DNA of 51,580 bases from assembly GCA_022841745.1 (NCBI GenBank), contig JALHQW010000056.1, forward strand, positions 1 through 51,580, in the 5' to 3' direction. Positions within the stretch are counted from its first letter, which is position 1. Each line of letters begins with the position of its first letter. The position numbers and the translations under genes were made by a program. Under the pieces are notes generated by a model, which saw nothing but the letters and a program-made list of their open reading frames with translations, ran no database searches and was not told where the DNA came from. Positions 8,531 to 17,000 of the stretch are shown piece after piece. Source of the DNA: Saprospiraceae bacterium. Lineage in GTDB: Bacteria > Bacteroidota > Bacteroidia > Chitinophagales > Saprospiraceae.

Positions 8531-9427
8531 ATGAAATATTTCCTTCAAAAATCGAACATACATGGCCAGTTGCTTTGGCCGACTTTTTACTTCCTCCTTT
8601 TTGCCTTTTCCTTTTCTGCCTGCGGCAATTTGGAGAAAGAAATAGACCTCGACCTGCCGGAGTACCAGCCGCAGTATGTGGTGGAGTGCTACCTGGAGCC
8701 GGGCCAACCGTTCACGCTGTTGCTCACCCGCAGTTCAGCCTATTTCGACCCTTTCCCGACCGACCCGCTGGAGTACGTGGAGAACATCCTCGTGGACAGC
8801 GCCGAGGTGGTCATTACCCACAACGGCTCGGAGTACAAGCTGAACAACACGCCGTTCCTCAACCCATTTACCTTCAAGGTGGCCAACTACTACAATTCCC
8901 AGTTGGTGCCGACGGATTTCGACAATGATTTTTCCTTGAAAATCACCTTGCCGAACGGCCAGACCATCACCTCTTCCACCCGCCTGCTGCCTGTCGTACC
9001 CATCGACAGCATCGTAGTCGAGTTCAATGACGATGAGCAGGATACCCTCGCCCGCTGCCTGACCTATATCACCGACGACCCCAATACGAAGGATTTTTAC
9101 CGCCGCATGATTCACCACAATTCTTTGCTGGATTCAATTCCCGACCAGGATTTCACTGCCAACGACGACTTCGTGGACGACAAAGTCATCGTTTTCGGCA
9201 CCAGCTACGACTACAAGGAGGGCGATACGATTTACAACACCATGTACCATATTGACAGGGCCTATTACGATTTCTGGAACAGCACCTTCAACGCCATCAC
9301 CTCCAATGGCAACCCATTCGGCCAGCCGAGCAGCATCGTCTCCAATGTGGTGGGCAGTGACGGTAGGGCCATAGGTATTTTCACGGGGTTGAGTTATGAA
9401 AGGGTGATGACGGTGGTGGAGAAGTAG
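8531..9427 (+). CDS. DUF4249 lipoprotein, partner of the TonB-dependent receptor
   Basis: This 298-residue lipoprotein has a signal peptide ending in a lipobox (FAFSFSAC, Cys31). It then has the DUF4249 start pattern: EKEIDLDLPEYQPQYVVECY, LEPGQPFTLLLTRSSAYFDP, and DSAEVVITHNGSEYKL. DUF4249 proteins are almost always encoded next to TonB-dependent receptors in Bacteroidota and are thought to sit on the outer membrane near them. ATG 8531 is preferred because it places the charged n-region directly before the hydrophobic core; 8492 and 8474 are in-frame alternatives. A hairpin terminator follows at about 9499. Confidence 0.8.
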   Translation: MKYFLQKSNIHGQLLWPTFYFLLFAFSFSACGNLEKEIDLDLPEYQPQYVVECYLEPGQPFTLLLTRSSAYFDPFPTDPLEYVENILVDSAEVVITHNGSEYKLNNTPFLNPFTFKVANYYNSQLVPTDFDNDFSLKITLPNGQTITSSTRLLPVVPIDSIVVEFNDDEQDTLARCLTYITDDPNTKDFYRRMIHHNSLLDSIPDQDFTANDDFVDDKVIVFGTSYDYKEGDTIYNTMYHIDRAYYDFWNSTFNAITSNGNPFGQPSSIVSNVVGSDGRAIGIFTGLSYERVMTVVEK

Positions 9428-9498
9428 GGGAGAAGCCAGTTTCGAGAATCGCTAGTTTCCCAAATTAGGTTAAAAGTCACGCCCACCTATTTCTTTTT

Positions 9499-9530
9499 CC
9501 TGCCGCTTGTTATTCCGCTGCGGGTTTTTT
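9499..9530 (+). terminator. Rho-independent terminator after the receptor-lipoprotein pair
   Basis: CCTGCCGC pairs with GCTGCGGG (one mismatch, one wobble) around a loop and is followed directly by TTTTTTG. It lies about 70 bp after the lipoprotein stop. Confidence 0.55.
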
Positions 9531-9569
9531 GTTTTCATTTGCCAAACTTTGCCATTAACGGCTTTTACA

Positions 9570-12500
9570 ATGAAAACAAAATGCAGACTTCATTTGCTAA
9601 TCATTGCTCCGATAGCCGGAATAGCAATTTTTGGCTGCAACCCAAGCAGCCCTACCGATAAATTGAACGAAAGTGCAAGACGACCTAGCCAAGAATGGCA
9701 ACCTAAAAACTACGTCGCTCCCTTGCCGGCCAGCATGGACTTCGACATTTTCACAACGGAGAAGGGTCTGTGCAGCAATACCATTACCCATCTTTTTCAG
9801 GACAAAAAAGGTTTCCTGTGGATAGGCACGGACGCAGGAATTAATTGCTTCGACGGATACGCTTTTCGGAAATACCGGCATGACGAAAACGACCCGTATT
9901 CCTTGCCGGAAAACCACATCCACGAAATCGGGGAGGACAGCCAAGGCGACATCTGGGTGCTCACTTCAAAGGGACTTTGGCAACTTGACCCCCGTTCCGG
10001 CAAGTCTGCCATCTGGCACGACTCCCTAATTTTCAGCCAGCTTTCCTCCGCCAACAACAAAATTACCATTGACCGACAAGATCTTGCCTGGATTTCCTGC
10101 ACCGATTCACTTACCTATTTTGATATCACAAAGAAAAAATTTGTTCGACTACCTGAGTTTGGGGGCTCTGTGCATGAAAAAGAAGACGGTGATTTGGTTG
10201 CATTTGTATCCTACAACCATACAGGCGACACCTTGGAGCAGCGCAAAGTGCTGCTCATCAACGAAGCCAGTATTTCCTTTGAAACCGTGCATGACACTAC
10301 CTATTCAATAGTCTTTCCTCCAAATAGGGGTTTGAGGTACAACACTGCTACCTTTGATGGGGAAGGTAATTTCTGGGGAGGCAGGCAGGACGGGTATCTC
10401 CAAAAATTTGATTTCAAGACCCGCCATTGGTCTTTCCTTGCCATTCCACCTAGCATGGGGCCTTTTCATTTTGGCACCATCAGGTCTATTATCTTTTCTA
10501 AAAGCCACCGAAGCTTTTTGTTAGGCGGTTATGGTGGCCTGCACTGTTTCCTTACAGATTCAACTGCGCAACCTCGTGTTATCCGGTATCGGCATGAAGA
10601 AACCAACCCCAAGAGCCTTCCCGTCATTGTTGTGAGCAGTGTTCTTGAAGACCGGGCAGGCAATATTTGGGCAGGCACCTCTGGCGGCGGGCTTTGCCGT
10701 TATGCACCCTCCCTGCGCAAGTTCAAAGTATTTCAAAACAACCCCTGCAACACTGCCTCACTGCCAGACAAAAGAGTCGAGGCCGTACATTTCGACCAGC
10801 AGGGACGGCTGTGGGCTGGCACGGCAAAGGGCTTGTCCCTACTGCTCCACCCGCAAAAACAAACGTTAAAATCCTTCTACAACGACCCCAATAGCAACTC
10901 CACCCGCATGAACAACAATTGGATACGCTCCATTGCCGGAGACACGGCTACGGGTAGGCTCTTACTGGGATATTGGGGCGATCTTCCCAACATGTTCGAT
11001 TTAAAAACTGAACAATTTTTGCCACTCGAAATTGCCAATTTCGACAAAACAACTTGGAATAAAACCAGGCTGCCATTTACAACCACTGTCATAGCCGACA
11101 ACAAGGGCAGCGTATTTTTCGGCAACTGGGGCGGTTGGGTTTATCAATACGAGCTTTCTTCCAAAAAATTTACCTGTCATGGTTGGGAAGCAATGGAAGA
11201 CGCCAAAAAAATGGGAGTGGAAAGTGGCTTGCTCACGGTCGCTTATCCCGACAGAAGCGGGGTCGTTTGGTTTGGCACCGACGAAAACAAAGGTGGACTG
11301 GTCGCATTCGATTTGTCAAAAAACAAAGCGCCAACACCGTTCGTCTTGCCGGACAGAATTGAACAGATGCCTGACAGGAACGCCATTCGCTACTATTTGC
11401 CAGACCCCGAGGATTCCACAAAAATACCGACTGCCCTTATCAGGACCATTTTCGAGGACAGCAAAAAACGGCTTTGGATAGGTTCTGACACAGGCCTTCA
11501 CTGGCTCAAAGATCGCCAAGCAGGTGTTTTTCAAAACTATGGCTTGCGGGAAGGCTTGCCCGACCCATTCGTCCAAAGCATCATCGAGGACGACCAGGGC
11601 AAGCTATGGCTCGGCACCAACAACGGCCTCTGCTGCTTCGACCCTGAAACCGGAAAAGTTCTTGCCAGCTTTGACACGAATGATGGATTGCCAGATAATC
11701 AGTTCAGCCCCAGCGCTACCGCAAAAGGTAAATCCGGCGAGTTGGCTTTTGGCACGGCGGCAGGGCTTTGCCTATTCCACCCAGATAGTTTGGCGCACAA
11801 CGGAATCATACCGTCAGTCGAAATCACCAGTTTCGAGGTCAATGGTGTTCCGCACACACGCACGGACGAGTTGGTGGAGCTTGCAAGTTTTGAAAAAAAT
11901 GCCAACTTCGAGTTTGCAGCACTTGACTTCAGTAACCCCAGCCAGAACCGATTCCAGTATTTTTTGGAGGGCTATGACAGCACCTGGTGCGAGCCGACTG
12001 AAGCTCATAGCGTCAGCTATACCAATCTTTCGCCCGGGAAATACTCACTACGGGTTCGTGGCAGCAACAACGAGCAGGTGTGGAACACGAGTGGAACGGC
12101 GCTGTCATTTATCATTCGCAAACCCTGGTGGCAGACATGGTGGTTCATAGCAATGGCGGGCGGCGCAATTGCTTGGGGCCTCTACCAATTCATTCAACTA
12201 CGTGAAAAGAAACTGCGCAAGCGACAGGAACAGAATGAGCGACTCATAAAATACCTGCAAGTGCAAACCTTGCAGGCGCAAATCAACCCTCATTTCATCT
12301 TCAACGTGCTGGGGGCGATGCAAAACCAGATTCTCAGCGAAAACCCGCAGGAGGCGAATCGTCACTTGGTCAACCTTTCCAAGCTTATCCGCCGCTTTCT
12401 GGACAGTTCCATCAGCAGCGCCCCGCCCGGTAAGGGCTTGGCACAGCATGAAATCCCCCTAGAACAAGAAATGGAACTGCTTAAAATGTATATCGAGTTC

Positions 12501-12902
12501 GAGCAGTTGCAGCGGCAAGGAAGGTTTGGCTACGAAGTATTAGTGGATAATTCGCTGAATATTGCCAACCTCACTATTCCCCCCATGATTGTTCAACCTT
12601 ACGTCGAAAATGCCATCAAGCATGGCTTGCTCTATTTGGACGACAGCGAAGGGGTGGGCAGGTTGGTCATCACCCTCGCCAAAAACGAAGATGCCCTTTG
12701 TGTGACCATCGAGGACAATGGCGTGGGCAGGCAGCGGGCAGCGGAAATCCAGCGAGGGTCGCACCAAATCTATAAGTCGCACGGCACCCGGTTGGTCGAG
12801 GACCGTGTGTCCATCTTGAACGAAATGGGCTATCATATCACCATCGAAACCAACGACCGAGACGGTGGCGGCACCATCGTCGCCATTAAAATAAAGGATT
12901 GA
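9570..12902 (+). CDS. Two-component propeller sensor histidine kinase (LytS type)
   Basis: This 1110-residue membrane sensor kinase starts with a lipobox-like signal (GIAIFGC, Cys23). About 700 residues of Reg_prop beta-propeller blades follow (FLWIGTDAGINCFDGYAF, NIWAGTSGGGLCRYAP, KLWLGTNNGLCCFDPETG). A Y_Y_Y domain lies near residues 770-845, a transmembrane helix near 855-878, and a short coiled coil leads into a His_kinase domain (LQAQINPHFIFNVLGAMQ) with the phospho-acceptor His908. The ATPase domain has the N-box VENAIKHG near 1013 and EDNGVGR. The propeller would sense an extracytoplasmic ligand and phosphorylate the regulator encoded 79 bp downstream. ATG 9570 is chosen because the signal sequence starts there. 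The ligand is unknown. Confidence 0.9.
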   Translation: MKTKCRLHLLIIAPIAGIAIFGCNPSSPTDKLNESARRPSQEWQPKNYVAPLPASMDFDIFTTEKGLCSNTITHLFQDKKGFLWIGTDAGINCFDGYAFRKYRHDENDPYSLPENHIHEIGEDSQGDIWVLTSKGLWQLDPRSGKSAIWHDSLIFSQLSSANNKITIDRQDLAWISCTDSLTYFDITKKKFVRLPEFGGSVHEKEDGDLVAFVSYNHTGDTLEQRKVLLINEASISFETVHDTTYSIVFPPNRGLRYNTATFDGEGNFWGGRQDGYLQKFDFKTRHWSFLAIPPSMGPFHFGTIRSIIFSKSHRSFLLGGYGGLHCFLTDSTAQPRVIRYRHEETNPKSLPVIVVSSVLEDRAGNIWAGTSGGGLCRYAPSLRKFKVFQNNPCNTASLPDKRVEAVHFDQQGRLWAGTAKGLSLLLHPQKQTLKSFYNDPNSNSTRMNNNWIRSIAGDTATGRLLLGYWGDLPNMFDLKTEQFLPLEIANFDKTTWNKTRLPFTTTVIADNKGSVFFGNWGGWVYQYELSSKKFTCHGWEAMEDAKKMGVESGLLTVAYPDRSGVVWFGTDENKGGLVAFDLSKNKAPTPFVLPDRIEQMPDRNAIRYYLPDPEDSTKIPTALIRTIFEDSKKRLWIGSDTGLHWLKDRQAGVFQNYGLREGLPDPFVQSIIEDDQGKLWLGTNNGLCCFDPETGKVLASFDTNDGLPDNQFSPSATAKGKSGELAFGTAAGLCLFHPDSLAHNGIIPSVEITSFEVNGVPHTRTDELVELASFEKNANFEFAALDFSNPSQNRFQYFLEGYDSTWCEPTEAHSVSYTNLSPGKYSLRVRGSNNEQVWNTSGTALSFIIRKPWWQTWWFIAMAGGAIAWGLYQFIQLREKKLRKRQEQNERLIKYLQVQTLQAQINPHFIFNVLGAMQNQILSENPQEANRHLVNLSKLIRRFLDSSISSAPPGKGLAQHEIPLEQEMELLKMYIEFEQLQRQGRFGYEVLVDNSLNIANLTIPPMIVQPYVENAIKHGLLYLDDSEGVGRLVITLAKNEDALCVTIEDNGVGRQRAAEIQRGSHQIYKSHGTRLVEDRVSILNEMGYHITIETNDRDGGGTIVAIKIKD

Positions 12903-12929
12903 CTTGTAAAAGTTGATGCAGGTGGCAAT

Positions 12930-12966
12930 CAACCCTTATCAACCTGCATCAACCCTCATCAACCCT
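12930..12966. repeat. ATCAACCC-type ladder repeat
   Basis: ATCAACCC or CATCAACC units recur four times between the kinase and regulator genes. The reverse complement of the same phrase (GGGTTGATAAGGGTTGATG) occurs at about 24119-24137 upstream of ccoI, so this is a dispersed low-complexity family. Confidence 0.55.
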
Positions 12967-12981
12967 TCCAAAAGATTGACC

Positions 12982-13815
12982 ATGATAAAGACCATCATCG
13001 TAGAAGATACTTTCGACAATCGGGAGACACTAAAAAAAATACTGGCGGCTGAATGCCCAGAGCTACAGCTCATGGGCGAGGCGGAAAACGTGGACCAAGC
13101 CTACCAACTGATAAAATCCGTGCAGCCCGACTTGATTTTCCTCGACATACAACTCGACAAGGAAACCTCCTTTGACCTCCTTGCCCGCCTGCACGAGGAG
13201 GATGCCATTCTTTTTGAAATCATTTTTGTCACAGGTTTCGGCTCTTTTGAGAACGTGACGAGGGCCATTGAATTTTCGGCGCTTGATTTCATCAACAAGC
13301 CAATCGAAGCGGAAAGGCTTGTAAAGGCAGTAGAGAAAGCAGCAAAGCGACTGAACCAACGCCAGTACAACCAACAGATTGGCTTGTTGTTGGAGCACCT
13401 ACGCCGACCGAGCCACCCGGCCCGGCGTATTGCTTTTCACCTACTGAAGGGTATTGTGGAGTTTGTCGCTGTTGATGATATCGTCCGGTTGGAGGCTGAC
13501 GGTGTGGTGACGCACGTCCACTTAAAGGTCGGCGAAAAGCTGACCGCCATGAAAAACCTCGGCCACTACAGCCACCTACTCACTGCCGAGCACAATTTCT
13601 TCCAAATCAGCAGCGACACGGTGGTTAACCTAGAATTCGTGAAGCGCTACAATCACGCAGAACTGGCGCTCACCCTATTGGACGGTTCACGGGTGTATGC
13701 CTCCCGCCGGGGCGGGCAGGATTTCCGGCGCTACCTGTCCGAGAACAAGCACCCCAGCAGCATGGAGGAGGCGAAGGGACTTGCGGGTTTTTTGAAGGGG
13801 TTGTTTGGGAAATAG
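12982..13815 (+). CDS. LytTR-family response regulator
   Basis: This encodes 277 residues. An N-terminal receiver domain has the acidic pocket (VED, residues 7-9), the phospho-acceptor Asp55 in IFLDIQL, Thr84 in FVTGFG and Lys106 in NKPI. A LytTR DNA-binding domain follows at about 165-265 (VDDIVRLEADGVVTHVHL, FFQISSDTVVNLEFVKRY). LytTR regulators bind direct repeats in promoters. ATG 12982 is chosen because MIKTIIVEDT is the canonical start; upstream codons run through a repeat. Its partner is the propeller kinase just upstream, and a strong terminator follows. Targets may include the adjacent surface-protein genes, by position only. Confidence 0.92.
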   Translation: MIKTIIVEDTFDNRETLKKILAAECPELQLMGEAENVDQAYQLIKSVQPDLIFLDIQLDKETSFDLLARLHEEDAILFEIIFVTGFGSFENVTRAIEFSALDFINKPIEAERLVKAVEKAAKRLNQRQYNQQIGLLLEHLRRPSHPARRIAFHLLKGIVEFVAVDDIVRLEADGVVTHVHLKVGEKLTAMKNLGHYSHLLTAEHNFFQISSDTVVNLEFVKRYNHAELALTLLDGSRVYASRRGGQDFRRYLSENKHPSSMEEAKGLAGFLKGLFGK

Positions 13816-13841
13816 CATAAATCAAAATCATTTTCTTCCCA

Positions 13842-13871
13842 AGCCCTCTGCCGCACCAGCGGCAGAGGGCT
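13842..13871 (+). terminator. Rho-independent terminator of the two-component operon
   Basis: A perfect 13-bp stem (AGCCCTCTGCCGC, 13842-13854, with 13859-13871) has a 4-base loop and is followed by TTTCTTTTTC. Confidence 0.9.
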
Positions 13872-14024
13872 TTTCTTTTTCGACCGTTTGTTCGGAAAAC
13901 GTGCCGATTGTTATTTGATGAGAAAGTGTCCAGTTACATGGCAGTTACATTCGCAGGAGACAAAGTATTTAACTCCAAAAAACCAAATTTTCATTTCCGT
14001 TTCACACCTAAAAACATCATCAAG

Positions 14025-17000
14025 ATGAAGAACCTTTTAGCTTTTCTTTTATGCTGTGTTGCATTGCTCGGGTATGGGCAAGAAATGCAGGGGCTTAATA
14101 TGCAAAACCTCCCTAGTGACGTTCAAGTTTTTATTAGTTCAAATAATGACGTTTCATTGCAACAAGGGATGCTCGCTTATTATCCTTATGAGGCGAATAC
14201 AAATGACTTGAGCGGTAATAATGCCCATGCAACTTTCAATGGCAGTGCCGAATATTTAATGGGAGTAAGAGGTAATGCCGTGAGGCTTGAAGGCAACGGG
14301 AGTTTAGGTCTGAATGGCGATTATGTCGCTTTGCCCAATCTGAACCTGCCAAACCAAAATGCCATAACTTTAAATACCTGGGTGAATGAAGAAGCCATGA
14401 CTTATGCGGATGGCGAGTATTACATCTTTTTTGGCCACGATACTAATGGTCCCTTGGGTATCGGCCATTTCAATGTAGGGAGTCCTATCGAACAATTTGC
14501 TTTTCGCACCGGTAACACCGCTGGCAGTTCGATACAAATCAATGGAGCCAGCCCCCATCAGAATAAATGGGCAATGTTTACCTTGAGTTATAAAGCTGGC
14601 ACAATGAAGGCATATATCAATGGCCAATTGGTCGGAACTCAAACTTCAGCAGTACTGAACATAGATGGAACTAATGCTGCACAAGGTGCTCATTGGTGGA
14701 ATTCGAACAGCACAAGATTGACTGGCAGAATTGATGAGACTCGTATATACAACCGCCTTTTACAGCCCAGTGAAATAGCGAGACTTTATGGCGTTAATGC
14801 GATAGACACTATTTGTTCGGGTCAGTTATTTACACTCACCGCCCATTCCAGTTTGGCCTCAACTTATCTTTGGAGCAACGGAGCGACGGCTTCATCTATC
14901 ACGCCTACACCTTTAACTACAACCACTTATACCGTCACAGTCACTGCTGCCAATGGCTCCACTTCTACCGCCAGCAGAACAATATTCGTTAAACCAAATC
15001 CACCAGTTATAATCTCGGGAGCAACCACCATTTGTGCTGGCTACAGCACAACGCTGACCACAAGTGGAGGAAACTATTCGTGGAACACTGGCGCAACAAC
15101 TGCATCCATAACCGTCTCACCCGCTACGACCTCGACATATAACGTGACAGTGACCCATGCCAATGGCTGCGCATCTACTGCCTCTGCAACTGTCCAAATC
15201 ATGCCTACCGGAATTGACTGCGGGCTTGTGGCACACTATAAATTTGACAACAACCTGAATGACAGTAGTGGTAACAGCAACAATGGAACTGCCCCCAATG
15301 GAATTACTTACACCGACGACCATTTTGGCGTTTGCAAATCGGCTGCAAGCTTCAACGGAACGAACACTTATGTCTCGGCATCTTCCTCCACCTCGTTGAA
15401 CTCGCCTCAAACCAATATCACCCTATCTGGATGGGCAAAGTCTCAATCAAGTACAAACGGATTGTATAGCATTATTAGTAAAGGTATCCTTGGACAAGAT
15501 AAGATTCAGTATAGGCTTGGAATAACTTCAGATAAGCAGATGTATTTTTCCTATCCCACAGGCAATGGGCAGAATTTCTTGGATGTACTACAGGCTATAC
15601 CCAATGTTATTATACAAAATTGGAATTATTATTCGGTAACTTGGGATGGGAGTTTTGTTAAGTTTTATCTAAATGGAAATCAAATAGGTAGTAACCAACC
15701 TCTTTCCACTACTCTTCAAATAATACCCAATTCGAACCTCGAAATAGGAAGGGATGCATCTGGGCTAGGAAATGAGCATGTGGATGGATTCATAGATGAG
15801 GTGAGAATTTACAACCGTGCCTTGTCCTCTGCCGAGATTCAACAATTATACAATGCTCCCGGTGGCGCACCTTTTAGCACATCCATTTCCGGCACAAACA
15901 CCATCTGTGCTGGGGCCAGCACAACCCTGACCACTAGCGGCGGGACTTATTCATGGAGCAATGGCGCAACTACCGCCACCATCAACGTCTCCCCAAACTC
16001 GACAACTACCTATACAGTCACCGTCACCAACGCCAGCGGTTGCACGGCAACCGCCAGCAGAACTGTGACCGTGAACCCAAGCCCGACGGCCAATATTTCC
16101 GGCACAAACACCATCTGTGCCGGGGCCAGCACAACCCTGACCACTAGCGGCGGGACTTATTCATGGAGCAATGGCGCAACCACCGCCACCATCAACGTCT
16201 CCCCAGCCTCGACAACTACCTATACAGTCACCGTCACTAACGCCAGCGGCTGCACAGCAACTGCTAGTAGAACCGTGACCGTGAACTCGAACCCGACGGC
16301 AAGCATCTCTGGTCCAAGCTCCATCTGTTCAGGCACGAACCTCATGCTGACAGCGACTGGTGGCGGAAATTATGCTTGGAGCAATGCACAAACCACTGCC
16401 AGCGCCTCCATTTCCGCTGCCGGAACCTATACCGTCACCGTCACCAATGCTGCTGGCTGCACGGCGACGGCCTCTGAAACCGTCACGGCTGAACCTGCTA
16501 CTACCACTGATTTTACTTATTCCATATCTGGAAATTCGACTGTGGCTTTTACCAATGCTTCCACCAACGCCACCTCCTATTCATGGGACTTTGGTGACAA
16601 CCAGACCTCCACAGCCGCAAACCCTTCACATAGCTACACTAATGCTGGCGTTTACGAAGTATGCCTGACAGCAACAGGCATTTGCGGTAGCACCATTGCC
16701 TGCCAAACCGTTACATTGGCTCCACCCGGTTGGAATCCAGAACCCTGCAACACGGGCATTGTACACACTGTCGGCATTTTGAGCGATGCCATTACCAGCA
16801 TCGAAGGGCAGGCGCTTGAACCGGGCGATTTGGTCGGCTTTTTCCACACGGATGCCAGCGGGGCAAACATCTGCAACAATTTCGGTACTTGGCAGGGTAA
16901 TGCCTTGGTATTTGAGCTTTGCGGCGATAACCCGGCTACATCAAACGTCAAGGAGGGGTATGCTTCGGGCGAGAACTTTTTGGTGAGGGTTTGGAAAAAC

